NCBI GenBank assembly: GCA_001566295.1
Contig: KQ964264.1
Coordinates: forward strand, 310,001-374,000
Length of the DNA stretch: 64,000 bases
Reading direction: 5' to 3'
Source of the DNA: Microdochium bolleyi
Lineage: Eukaryota; Ascomycota; Sordariomycetes; Xylariales; Microdochiaceae
Shown here in pieces: positions 41,068 through 52,648 of this stretch (positions are counted from its first letter, which is position 1; every line of letters begins with the position of its first letter). Both the position numbers and the translations under genes were made by a program. A model generated the notes under the pieces. The model made no database searches, was not told where the DNA came from, and saw only the letters and a list, made by a program, of their open reading frames with translations.

Positions 41068-43057
41068 GGTGAAGAGTTGAGTCGTGATGGTCTGCGGTGA
41101 TAGTTCAACTCTCCATCCCACAGAGGGCGAAAATCATGGTCTTTATGTTAAGCCTGTCGTTGAATCCTGGCGAGCATCAGGCAGCAGCTCATGGCAATTG
41201 AGGCGGCTTGATGATACCACGATACAGGACGGTCCCACTCACTGCGAGACAGTATTCCCATGCTATGCGTATCGGGGTAAAGTCTTTCCATCCTCGGGAC
41301 CCCTGGAGCTCGACGGCTTGGCAGACAGCGCAGCGTGGGCGCCTGATCGGGCTAGGCTGGGAGGACCAACAAGCGCCAATGAGTGGCCCGTAGGGCTGAG
41401 CCTTGTTCGCATTCGCAAAAGACGCTGCTCGGCAGTGCCAAGGGCTCCTGAAAGATAGCCCGACTCGCATTCGTTGTGGGCAGGGATCACCAAAGCCACA
41501 CGTCCATGCGGGACCGCGTCATTGACTACTCCCTGCTGTGTGTCGACCGTTTCAATTGCGAGGGTGATAGTCTGACTTCTAAAGTCGTCGTCATCAAGAG
41601 TGCCGACATGAGCTATTCAGGGTCGTGCCAGCGTATACATCGCAAGGCCGCAGCTGCCATGGTGGCAGTGCCAACCTGGTCCAGTGGTTGCGGTTCAAGT
41701 CGGCCGAGGAAGAAAAACACAAGGGCCAACATACACCAACCACTACGGCTCCATTGTTATTCCACAATTAAGTCATCCGCTAGGGCTTCCTGGTTCTTGG
41801 TCTAGGTCTGAGATAGCAGCAACACCTCTCTTCTCCATTGGATCTGTTTGACTATATAGTAGGGCCACTTGATGCATTTTACGGTCATATGTGCTGAAAG
41901 CCGATGTCACGCAGTAACTCCCCAGTTTATTCAATACGCCTACAGTGCGCAGTGCGTCAATTGTTAGCGCCACATTCAACGGCAGTCATGGATTGGAAGA
42001 GAATTTTCACCTTGTGTCAGCTCAGTACGGCATTGCCAGTTTGGCTTGAATGTGCCCATGATCATGGCGGCCTGTCTATTTTACCGCTCGCTATAATTTA
42101 TGGTCGATAGACAATACTCGCGCTCGTTTAGGAGAAGGTGGCTTTCTCTTTAAAAATCGGTCTTTTGAGTTGTTGAATAATGGTGAGTTCCTACCAAGTC
42201 ACTGTCATGCTGCTTGCTTGCACGCTTGGGCCGGATGATATCCATTGCCCGGCAAGGTCAACCGTTCCCAACTTCGTTGATCGATAGACTAACCTTTCTA
42301 ACACTGCGTTATCGAACAAATGCTTGTTGCTACTCCTACCGTCAGCAAATCTGAAAAACAACACAAATAACAAATATGAGATCGCATATTCTCCCGTACT
42401 CTTGTCCAACACAAAATATGACGTGTCGTGTCACGACAGCTTTGCAGATATTTGTGCGTGTCCACCAGCTTGATTCTCCAGGCCATGGCGTATGTCCGCC
42501 GCCCCGAGCTTGGTGCCTGGAGGAACAGCTTTTATTCAGGTGACGGCAGTAAATTGCCTCCCTCTTAGCAGGCTGGCCACAGTCCAGACGACGGTGTGTT
42601 CCTCGGCGTTGTGCACACACAACCTGACGCAAGAGTCCACATCATACGGCACCATAACGTCACGATGGCATACCCTGCAGACATAATGGCGGAGATAGAA
42701 AACTTATCGTGTATTCCAGGCGCAAAGCAGCATGGTAAGTTGTGACCGCCCTTCGAGCTCAGGACCCCAGCCGCACACCGCGACGGTCAGTGCCCAACAC
42801 GTGACGCGACTGATCAGTAATTAGCCAGTGACCAGCAGCAGATGCCACTGTGTACCGAGAAAACGGCCTCCGCAACGGTGGATCCGGTTGGGTTTGTTGG
42901 CGAACTGTGAACGGACGTGTCGGGGTTGAGGTTGAGGCCGAGCCCCCGATTTCCGGTCGTGCGTGCATTATGGAGCTCCCACATTTCGCTTTAACCGAGG
43001 CGGTGGTAGCCGTTTTCTACCTCCATCTAAGAGAGCAAAGACACAGCAAAGGTCACG
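41068..43057. other. Gene-free stretch of about 2 kb, partly AT-rich
   Basis: No gene recognised. From about 41800 to 42720 the base composition is more AT-rich than the surroundings, with no good coding frame, as in old decayed sequence. I could not identify terminal repeats or a transposase fragment. The right end is the promoter of the CoA-transferase gene. Confidence 0.4.
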
Positions 43058-45197
43058 ATGTCTGCTTACTCAGTACCCAAGGAAGCCAGGAAGCTTCTGC
43101 TCGAGGGCATCGTAGGAAACCCGCTCGTTACACCACACCTGCCAGCCGAGATCGCACAGGCCGCGGACAAGGTCTCTTTCACCGGCAGCGATGAGCCCAG
43201 CATCCCCATCAACTGGCGCTTCGCCGAGGGCATTTCCGCCTTGAAGGGCCTGGAGGCATCGCTACTCAGCGTGCTCCTCAAGAAGCGCTATGGCGCGGAC
43301 TTTGTGGATGTTGCAATTGATACGTGAGTACGACCGCTCACGCCCATCCGCAGCCACCACTGACCGTCACGGGGTCCTGTCGGCCGACCGTAGCGACCAT
43401 GCCCAGCTATTCATCATGTCCTCCCTCTTGTGGACGATAGACCCAGAGGGCGAGAACCTGAGCGCCAGGTCCGTGCTCAGCCCAGAAGGCCGCAAGAAGA
43501 TCGATGCCATTTTCCCCAGCTGGGACAAGGCAGATTCCCAGAGGACATTGGTCAAGCAGGCGACGACCAACATCTACAAGACAAAGGACGGGCGATACTT
43601 TCACCTTCACGGTAGGTCTGCACAGTAATCGCCACAGCTGCATCCCGGACTGGACGAGGCTGACTGATCCTCTGCGACCTTTCCCTGCGTAGGCTCGCTC
43701 GACCCAGTCCCGTCTCTGAAAGCCGTCGGCGTGTCCCTTGAGACAGAGTGCGCCAGCCAGGAAGCGTCCTGGGCCATCCTTCAGGACGCAGTCGGCCAGC
43801 TAGATGCCGCTGAGCTCCAGCACCGTGCCACAGACGTGTACAAACAAGCCGGCACGATCTGCTACACGATGAAAGAGTTCAAAGAGAGCGAGCACGGCAA
43901 GACCAATGCGCACGTGAGCCTCTTCGAGCTCGAACATCACCCGGACAGCGAGAATGCCGATTCAACAGCTTCCCAACCGACATGGTGGCCGTCCACGCCG
44001 CAGACCAGTCCCCGCCGCCCGCTGGCGGGCCTCAAGGTCGTCGACCTCACCCGCATCATCGCAGGGCCGGCCATCTCCCGCGGGCTCGCGGAGCTGGGCG
44101 CGAGCGTGATGCGCGTGGTCGGGCCGCATCTGCCTGACTTCTCGGCGCTGCACCCGGACCTCAACCACGGCAAGTGGAACGCCTGCCTGGACCTGCGCGA
44201 AGAGTCCGATCGGGAGAAGCTCCGCGAGCTCGTGCTCGATGCCGACGTGTTCCTCCAGGGCTACAGGCCCGGCGTGCTGGAAAAGTATGGCTTCGGCGAG
44301 AAGGATGTCATCGAGATGTGTAAGGGAAGGACAGACAGGGGCGGGATCATATATGTGGCGGAGAACTGCTACGGGTTTTACGGACCATGGCAGGGGAGGA
44401 GTGGATGGCAGCAGATCAGTGATGCAGTGAGTTCCCTTGAGGATGGAAGTGAGTTTCAATATACCAGAGAACATATCGCTGACAAAACTCCTCACAGAAT
44501 GTCGGTGTCTCGTACGAATTTGGCAGGGCGATGGGCGTGGACGAACCCGTGACGCCCGTGTTCCCGAACTCGGATTACTGGTATGTCTGTTCCTCACGGC
44601 GCACTTCCCAGGAGCATAGGTCTTTTTGATGCTACTAATGACGTCAAGCTAATTTGCCATGGCCTCTCTAGCACCGGTGTTGCCGGTGTCTCTGGTGTCC
44701 TCGCCGCACTGGTTCAGCGTGCCGACAAGGGTGGTGCCTACACTGTCAAGGTAAAGCTCTCCCTGCCGCATGTATCTGCTTGTGCCAGTCTCGGCCAATC
44801 TGCTGACTTTCCCTGCGCCTACAAGGTCGCGCTCAACTACTACTCCCAATGGCTCGTCAACTCGTGTGGTGTCTACCCGCCCGAGATCTGGCAGGACCTG
44901 TGGACACGCAACGGCCGTCCGCAGTACCGGCACTTCCACGCGATGCAGTATACCCTCCCCGCAACCATGCAGCTTATCATGAAGAGCAGCGCCGCGAGAC
45001 TGCTCAAACCCGATCACTTCACTACCTACTATGCGAAGAGCATCGGAAAGCCAATCAAGATTGTCGCGCCGGTGCTGCGATTCCCGGGTGGAGAGGTCGA
45101 GCCTGGGTTCCAGGTCGGCACGCGGACGAACGGGGTGGATGAGCCGTACTGGCCAGACGACCTGCTGGTTGAGACTGTTGCAAAGAAGGATGCATGA
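43058..45197 (+). CDS. CaiB/BaiF family (type III) CoA-transferase
   Basis: Six exons: 43058-43323, 43394-43611, 43693-44426, 44498-44580, 44672-44750 and 44826-45197, 583 residues. The family core is visible from about residue 235: LKVVDLTRIIAGPAISRGLAELGA, then DVFLQGYRPGVLEKYGF and YGFYGPWQGRSGWQQISDA. After two further splices come DYCTGVAGVSGVLAALVQRA and VALNYYSQW. The N-terminal 230 residues contain a degenerate first copy (FAEGISALKGLEASLLSVLL), as in fungal double-size members. Type III CoA-transferases move CoA between organic acids through an aspartyl-CoA intermediate. Neighbours give no pathway clue, so substrates are open. Intron 5 has a GTAAAG donor and AAG acceptor. Confidence 0.88.
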
Positions 45198-45235
45198 ATG
45201 GCCAGATGCTCGTCTTGAATCGTTATAAGCTCATA

Positions 45236-47431
45236 TCAGACAATCACGATGCCTTCCCTGTGCTGTGACCACTCCATGAGCTGATCGAAATCGGGCTGGT
45301 CCGCCTCTCCCTCAAACCAGATCATGCCCACCCTCTCGTACTTGCCCGTGTGCTCCTTGGCGTTCTCGGCGTGCCGGAGCACGAGAAAAGTCTTCCGGTG
45401 CGGCCACATCTCGCCCCAGTATAACAACAAGAGCGTCTCTAGCTTCTGAGCGCTGGCCTCGGTCATGACGTAGTCAACCTCTACGCCGTAGTCCAGCGTC
45501 GTCTCCATCTCACGATGCGTCAGGCTGAATGTCTGTGGTTCCGAACTCGAGCCCGGATCCGTCATCCTCGTGTCGAACTCGACAACCCTTCCATCAACTT
45601 TCAGAAACCCCCCCGTGACAGGACCCGTCTCGCGCGCCTCATCCTCCAGGGTCACCTCGACCTGCGTGATCCGCACGTCAATCGTCGACGCCCAGCACTG
45701 GTAGTCCATCCGGTTCGAGAACCCGATGCGGCCGAACACCGAGAGCCACGACCAGCTCGGGGCAATGTACATACTCGCGGGCTTGCGGTGCGTGTCGAGC
45801 ACCTCCCAGCACAGCTGGTGCGCGAGGTCCCGCTCCCAGTGGCCGGCGAGGTACTTGCCGCCGCGGCCGGTCTTCTGCGCCTGCTCCGCGATGCCGGCCA
45901 GCGCGATCATCCGGTCCACGTCGAAGGTCAGCCTGCACTGCGAGTAGCGCTCCGCGATGCGCATCCACTGCATCGGGAGATGTATCTCTCCACCCGTGTC
46001 GGCTTGCTGATCGCCAGTGTCTTGCCCGTCGTGGCTATTGTACCCATTCCCACCTTTCCACTTCCCCAACGACTTGCGGTGTTCGAGACTGAAGTTGGAA
46101 ATCACCAACATACCTCCACATAGACAGTCGACACCGCCGTAACACTCCCACTTGAGCTCGTCCTGGTCAAAGTACACGACTCTGGGCGCAAGCAGACGCT
46201 CCTGCAGGACCCAGCCACGTCCAAGGAGGAACGAGCTGCCGCCATAGTTGCTGCCGAAGGAAGTGTGGGTGAAGTGCGGCTGCTGCCGGATCCGCAGTTT
46301 CCCTTTCCCTGACGACGTCGTTGTCGTTGTCGCCGTAGCTTCGACCGACCCCTCGCCTTGTTCTGGGACATCGTGCGTCTTGAACTCTTCCACGAGATTA
46401 CTGCTTGCAAACAAGCCGCCATGGGAGCCCGCCGCGCATACTGCAGCAATGTTGAGATACGAGCCGCCGTACACGTCCTTCATCCGAGTCGACTCGTGAC
46501 GCCAGTCCTCGGCGTCGTCCTGCATGATACACATGGTGTCGATCCAGATATAGCCGACCCCGAGCTTGCGCGTGACCGTGATGGCGTCGCGGTACGTCCG
46601 CGGGATCGTGTCCCAGGGGATATCGGCACTAGCCCATTCGGCCGCGTTCTTCTTCACGAGGGTGAAGCGCTCGTTGTTGCCCCAGCGGTGGCTCAGCGTC
46701 GTGTATCGCATCAGCTCGCTGGCCGTTTGGACGACCCGGACTTGGTTCTCTGAAACCTTGACCAGCCTGTTCGGTGCCCTAGCTCCCTGGGACGGCACGC
46801 AGCCGTGGACTCTGTCGCAGCTCTGCATCCAGCTCTTGAGCTGGTCCGTCGCGGCGTCCTCGTCGGTCCGCTGTACCGGATGGTAGGCCAGTGGTGGTAA
46901 CGCCCGACAGCCTTTTGTGTCCCAACCATTGCTTTCCTCCCGCCAGAGGTTGAAGTGGCGCCAGTTCCTGGAATCATCCTTCGCTGCGCACGTGCGGATG
47001 ATCCTTCTCCATGATCTTCTCATACGACCCTCTTCTTTGGCTGCTGTTGGTGAACAAGCGGTTTGGGAGTCCTGGAGCGAGGGCACGGGAGGCGAGGCCA
47101 CTGCTTGGAGCTCAACGAGCATCATCTCGAAATCCTCCTCTGCCCCCTCGCACATCCCACCCCCGCCCCGGTTCTTCAGGTCCTCAACCGAGCCGCGCAG
47201 GATCAGCTTGACTTCATCGACCTCGGTCAGCGCTCGCACGATGGCCGCACAGGTCTTGCATGGCGGTGCCTGCGGGGTGCCGGCTGCACTCTCGCAGAAC
47301 GCGCGGATCGTGTAGTGGTTCCAGTCGCCTGAGCCGGCATGCTGAGCTTGCGGGCATGTCTTCGGGGAGCAGTCGACGTGGAATCTACGGCAGAGGCATG
47401 GGGGCTGTGTGACCTTGGATGACCGCGGCAT
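45236..47431 (-). CDS. HET-domain protein with an N-terminal cysteine cluster
   Basis: A single exon; from the ATG at 47431 it encodes 731 residues (the frame extends 18 codons further up without an ATG). The first 65 residues hold a Cys/His cluster (CLCRRFHVDC, SPKTCPQAQH, CKTC) that could bind zinc. The HET domain starts near residue 243: YTTLSHRWGNNERFTL, then GVGYIWIDTMCIMQDD and MKDVYGGSYLNIAAVCA. The C-terminal 330 residues carry the mixed alpha/beta region common after HET domains (GWVLQERLLAPRVVYF). Only 38 bases separate its stop from the stop of the convergent CoA-transferase gene. The role is likely non-self recognition or cell-death execution by family. Confidence 0.9.
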   Translation of the reverse strand: MPRSSKVTQPPCLCRRFHVDCSPKTCPQAQHAGSGDWNHYTIRAFCESAAGTPQAPPCKTCAAIVRALTEVDEVKLILRGSVEDLKNRGGGGMCEGAEEDFEMMLVELQAVASPPVPSLQDSQTACSPTAAKEEGRMRRSWRRIIRTCAAKDDSRNWRHFNLWREESNGWDTKGCRALPPLAYHPVQRTDEDAATDQLKSWMQSCDRVHGCVPSQGARAPNRLVKVSENQVRVVQTASELMRYTTLSHRWGNNERFTLVKKNAAEWASADIPWDTIPRTYRDAITVTRKLGVGYIWIDTMCIMQDDAEDWRHESTRMKDVYGGSYLNIAAVCAAGSHGGLFASSNLVEEFKTHDVPEQGEGSVEATATTTTTSSGKGKLRIRQQPHFTHTSFGSNYGGSSFLLGRGWVLQERLLAPRVVYFDQDELKWECYGGVDCLCGGMLVISNFSLEHRKSLGKWKGGNGYNSHDGQDTGDQQADTGGEIHLPMQWMRIAERYSQCRLTFDVDRMIALAGIAEQAQKTGRGGKYLAGHWERDLAHQLCWEVLDTHRKPASMYIAPSWSWLSVFGRIGFSNRMDYQCWASTIDVRITQVEVTLEDEARETGPVTGGFLKVDGRVVEFDTRMTDPGSSSEPQTFSLTHREMETTLDYGVEVDYVMTEASAQKLETLLLLYWGEMWPHRKTFLVLRHAENAKEHTGKYERVGMIWFEGEADQPDFDQLMEWSQHREGIVIV

Positions 47432-47977
47432 TTTGTAGACGCAGTGACGGCGCTTGGCGACGTTGACTGGAACCAGGCTGGACAAAGACCGTGAGGCGAG
47501 TGAGTGCGGCCCACGGAGGGTTTTGTATGCCGTCTTACATTTTGGTCCAACCCGGCTTCAGGACAGGACCCCTTGGAAATAAGCTCAGCTGACTACCGGC
47601 CACTAGATTTAGCTCAACACGATGACGGCCCGCTTCTTGACCCCGGATGGTCGGGGATGGGGCTTGAATGCCAAGGGAGTGCTGCTGGAAGACTGCCGTC
47701 TGAGGGTGGTCAGCAGCTCCTGGCAACCAACAGCCGCCCCCCACCCCCGTGTTCGCCCTCCTGGAAGATGCAATCTCGAGGGTCTCACCGCACCAGAGCA
47801 TGGCAAATTCGAGCGGCCATCGTGCTACATAAGACTCATCTCCCTGTCACTCTTGCAAGTCGCGACGAAAAATCGTCTATAGTCACGATTTCCGCCGCTC
47901 GGGGGCGGCCTAAAATCTCACTCAACGCATGGCACCGAAACTCCACAGCCTGCAGCCTAAGCCACGCGGCATTGACC

Positions 47978-48487
47978 ATGATTGCCATTCTACTTTTAGC
48001 ACTGAGCCTCGCTGCCGGGGCCCTCGCGTCCGGCTTGCCCCATGCACACAGCAAAAGAAGAGCGTGCGAGGACTGCGGCGAGCCGCAGTTCATCTCCTAC
48101 AACGGCACACTCACCGGAACGGTCAGCATCACCCGAGGCATCTCGGTCGTCGACGCCGGGGTGGTCCCTTGCACCTACAGCATCCCTCCCATCGACGATG
48201 CCGACATCGACATCGGCATCAACGGGCCGTGGGACCCCAACAAGATGTTCTTCCACCTCACGCAGCCGCGCATGTGCTCATGGAACACATATATGGGCTG
48301 CACGCACTCCAACGCAGTGTACGAGCTCGAGTTCTGGAGCTCGTTCTGGGACCTCCCGCAGGGCTGGAACCACGGGGACTCGTTCGGCCTGGGCGGCGGG
48401 GTGAGGAGGACCGTGGACCTGAGTCGGAACGAGAGCTTTAGCGTCATTGATGTTGGGAGGCCGCCATCCCTCGAATCTAGTAACTAA
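47978..48487 (+). CDS. Small secreted cysteine-containing protein, unknown
   Basis: A single exon of 169 residues with a strong signal peptide (MIAILLLALSLAAGALASG). The mature part begins with a basic stretch and CEDCGEP. It contains five cysteines in all, and Trp/Phe-rich patches (YELEFWSSFWDLPQGW). The frame stays open upstream to 47504, but the signal peptide marks 47978 as the start. No domain is recognised. Size, secretion and location between a HET gene and an NLR-like gene fit an effector-like or cell-surface protein, but that is inference. Its stop is only 21 bases from the stop of the convergent NLR-like gene. Confidence 0.65.
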   Translation: MIAILLLALSLAAGALASGLPHAHSKRRACEDCGEPQFISYNGTLTGTVSITRGISVVDAGVVPCTYSIPPIDDADIDIGINGPWDPNKMFFHLTQPRMCSWNTYMGCTHSNAVYELEFWSSFWDLPQGWNHGDSFGLGGGVRRTVDLSRNESFSVIDVGRPPSLESSN

Positions 48488-48508
48488 GTACAAACTGGTA
48501 CGGGAAGA

Positions 48509-51500
48509 TCATTCTATCAATGGTTGTAGCTTTATCGAGCTGCTCGTCTCAGAACAGTCGTTCTTAGAGCCCCTCTCCCTGGTTGTATTGTTCCCTAACT
48601 CATCATCCTCTTCCGCACGCCTAGGCAGGCATTTTTCCATGATACTAATCATGTGGGCGAATACCTCAGCCTCGGCTGACTCGGAAGCCTTCTCCCGCAG
48701 TCCGATGCACAATGCGTGAGGGCTTATGCCACAGCTGGCGGGCTGTTTGAGCAGTGGCAATAGCTGAACATCAGCCGTATGAGCGGCGCACTGTAGCAGC
48801 TTCTCAAGGGCATCGCTCTGGAGCTCGAAGATGGCGATGTGCAGGGCGGTAACTTTTTCTTCATCTTCTTGCCGTAGCAGCGGCGTGAGCGGGAGCTTAG
48901 CGGCGACAGCGAATTCGAGCAACTTCTCAAGGACAACGCCCGCACCACAAGAGGCGGCGACGTGGAGGGCAGCACGGCCTTCGTGTCCTCTTTGTTCCAG
49001 CAGTGCCTTTAGCTTTTGGCTTTGGTGTCGGCCTAGTTGGCCTCGTGGCTTTAGCAGACGCCGAACCATATCGATGTCCTTCTGCTGCACCGCCACGTGC
49101 AGCGGTAGTTTGTGGTTGTCGTCCCCACGATCCTCGAGTCCCGCATCGGCGCCCCGGTGCATCAGCAACTCTACCACTTCCTTATGGCCCCGAAAGACCG
49201 CCATCCGTAACGGCGTTTCCCGGTTCTCGTAGTGCGCGTTGATGACGGCAGCTGCTCCGAATCCCGCCTCGTCGTCCGCTTTCAAGCCCATCTCGTCCGC
49301 CGCGTCGAGCAGCACCCGGACGGTCTCGTCGCAGCCACGGATTGCAGCCAGGAACACGGCCTGTCGCAATATCGCCAATGTTCTGCCGGTATCTGTGTCG
49401 CAGCAGTGGTCACAGTCGCCCTGCAGGTGGAGTTTCACGAGCCGCGTGCACCCCTCGGAGGCCAAAAGCACGAGCAGGCAGTCTACGCGGTTAATAAACG
49501 TGTCATCTGGCGCGTCGGCGATGGGCATACTCCCATAGGCGGTCCGGCCGGTCTTTGAGCAACTCTTGTACCAGTCAGCGACCTTCCTAGATCCCAAACC
49601 GCACAGCGTGAGGAACTCCTCGTATTCCTCGTCCGAGTCGTTGGCCATGGCCGCCTGTCCCTTGCGGGCATGCAACATCCAAAACTGCTTTGCGTATGGC
49701 AATATCGCCGGCTCCTCTTTGGAGTCGTTGTCCAAACGTGACTGTATCAACTGTGCGCAGATCCGGAATGCTGTAAAGTGGAATTCTGCTTGGGCGGCCT
49801 TGGGGCACTTCGGATTTGAAAAGAGTGTGTTCTGCTGTCCAAGGACGAAGTCGGCCGCCGACTTGTGTATAAAGCGAACTACTTGCCGGGGTCTCTCAGG
49901 GTTGCTGGTGTCCAATTGGCACTCCACGAGCCCGCAGGACACTTTTGCGATGTGATTCTCCAGGGTTTTGTATTTGCTCTTTCCTTCCGTTGCGAAATCC
50001 AACAAGGAGCCAACTTCTTCTGCGACCAATGGACGAGCGGCGACCTGTATCATGCGGATCAGGACCCGAGCCTCCTTTTGGATTGTAGCCCGGTTATGTT
50101 TGCCTGCGTAGCAGAGAAGAGATTCGTAGCTTTCGTGAAGGACTTCCGGCACCAGCTCTAAATCGTGCAAGATGTCTTGAAGCGGCCTGTCCTCCATCTC
50201 TTGCTTGATCTGAGTCACGGCAAGCCTGGCCCATAGAAAAGTGTTGAGGGCTCGTTTCTGCACCAGCCGGACTAGTATCTGGAGCGCAACACGGGGATTC
50301 TCCGTTATCTTTGCGTCCATCAACTCAGCTTGCAGATACTTTCCAATATCGGCACCGTTACGATTGTCCACGAGAACAGTGTATGTGGGCTTGATAGTGC
50401 CACACAGTAACGCAGAATTTCTGGCAGACAGACAGAGTCTGACACCTGAACCTGTCTTACTCGGAAGATCTCTGAGGAACTCGAGCATAGAAAGGATGTC
50501 GCACTTGTCCTCGCGAGCAATGACATCATGAGGCCCAGTACGGGGATGAGAACCCACAGTGCATTCATCCAGTCCGTCGAGAAATATAGTGATCTCAGCT
50601 GGCTGTCTGTGACGCAAGGTCTGTAAGATCTCTTCCCGGACGTGAGAGATGGCCACATCGCGATCTGTGGTCTTTGACAAGTCCCCGTCCAGTTTCGTGA
50701 GCCCTCGGGTGTCGGAATTTGGACTCCCCAACAGCTGGTAGAGCATAGCCCGGAAGAACCCGGCACCTGAGTTACTCGGGAGGTCTTCCGGACTTGACCC
50801 ACGATCGAACCGAAATTGAACCATGACATGTCCTGGTGACATATATTGGCTTTCGTGCTCCTCCATGGCGGCTCCCATCAGTACCGATTTCCCGCACCCT
50901 GGCTTGCCCGTCAAGAGGAGGACGCGCGGCTCCGGTACTTCGACTTTTGTAAGTTCTGCCTCCCAGGCGTGGAAGTCATCTGATTCGATCAGCCAGCGAC
51001 ACGTTCCCGGAGTTCTATCCGGCTTTCGGAACTTGTCAGCCATCTTGATGGAGGCAACACTGCTAGGCCGTCCTAGGGCTCGCTTGGCGATGCCACGCAG
51101 CACCACCCTCACACTCTCAAAATCGATACCCCCACGTTCAAATTTGACCATGTCGGAGTGATTCTTGTTCATGGAGCATTCGTGGTCCACGCCGGGTACC
51201 CAGTGCATGCAATAATGTGTGGCCGACTGCTGTGAAACTAAAAGTTTGAACTTTTTTGGGTCTTCAGTCATCCTGAATCCTCCGTTTCCATCCTTTCAAA
51301 TCCGTTAGAGTCCCCTTTGTCATGAGCAATAGAGGTGATTGAGTACTTACCTCTTCCACGACGGGCGACTCTTGAAGCTCATAGAAACAGTACACTTCAG
51401 AATCGCCCCGGCCCCCGAGGCCGAGTTGGAAACTCTGTCTTAACTCGTTGGTATTCATGCTGTTTGTCCAGGCAATGGACTCGATCAAGGGTCGATTCGG

Positions 51501-52648
51501 CCTGCTTGCCGCCATGGATGTCAGAGGCTTAACATTCATGCCCTGGTGTGGTACGCCGAAGAAGACAATGCCATATACAGCTTTGTATAGCTTGACTGAG
51601 TCTTCTCCTTTAGAACGTGAGAGCTCGATCATAGCCTTAATAGTAGGTTAGTCGTCTCTTCTGCAAAAACTAGGGTCTCGAGGACAGCTTGGCCTGACCT
51701 GCTTGACGATGAGACCTCCCAGGCTGTGTGCGATCAAGATGATGGGCTTCACAGTTGGTGCATCAGCCAGGGCTTTCAAGCTTAAATTGAATCTGTTGGC
51801 GAGCGTCGCCAGGTTATCATGACTGTTGCTATTGGCGACGCGTGAGTTGTACCCGTACGTCATAATTCGCGCCATGGACCGCTGAGTCTTTTCGTCAACA
51901 ATGCCCTCGGGGAGGTCGTCTCGGAGCCACATATGACTGGGCTCTTTACGGCATCTGAATGAGCCAAAAGCATGGCCTCCCAGACCCGATATGGCCATGA
52001 TACTGTATTTGTCATCAGCACGGAAATATGCGGATCAGGGTGTGAAAACTCTTTGCCTTACTCGATTTTGTGATCCTCGGGGCTCGGTGCAGAGAGGACA
52101 GTAATGCCGTAGAATTCTTTATCAATAACCAAGTCCTTGACGGTCTGAGGATTTAGGCGCGCATCCTTAACGGACCCAGTCGCCACTTGCTTGTCTCCTC
52201 GGATGTCCAAAGCTAGCGATTTCACCTCCATATCGATGCCATCTTCCTCAAGACGGCTCTTCAAACGGATACAATCCCATTGGAGAGGGATCTTGCGAAC
52301 TCGGTATGTCATCAATGTCGGTTTCTTCTTAGCTGGGGTAGCGTGGACGGCGATAGCGGTTTCTGCGGTGGAGGTGGGGAAAGGAAGATCACGGCTGCCT
52401 GCCGTCGCAACTTGATGATCCGTTGCTAATTCACTGTTCGTCGCGCGGCCATGCGCCGGGGTAGTCTTTACATCGTCTTGGGTGGGGGGTCGAGTGGTGT
52501 TGCCGGTAGACGCATGGTGGTCGTGGGTGGATGCAGAATTCCATCGCCGTTGAAGATACAGATAAATCACGAAAGAGGACAGGGGCAGAATTGCACAGCT
52601 CAAGGTAGTAGTAAGCAGAAAGGCGCGCCCAGCGGAGACGACGCCCAT
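48509..52648 (-). CDS. NLR-like protein: membrane segment, lipase-like domain, NACHT, ankyrin repeats
   Basis: Exons 52648-52062, 52002-51699, 51635-51351 and 51292-48509 give about 1319 residues. Residues 6-33 form a hydrophobic, probably membrane segment. Residues 106-195 hold a conserved fungal NLR leader (YRVRKIPLQWDCIRL). Residues 196-390 are an alpha/beta hydrolase of the SesB/PGAP1-like type: IMAISGLGGHAFG, nucleophile in LIAHSLGGLIVKQ formed across the second splice, and GVPHQGM. NACHT follows with Walker A (LLTGKPGCGKSVLMG, about 519-533) and Walker B (EITIFLDGLDEC). Ankyrin-like repeats lie at about 1020-1260 (TPLRMAVFRGHKEVVELL, LPLHVAVQQKDIDMV, ALHVAASCGAG). Fungal NLRs sense non-self and trigger cell death; a lipase N-terminus is a known effector type. 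The ATG at 52648 is first in frame. Confidence 0.88.
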
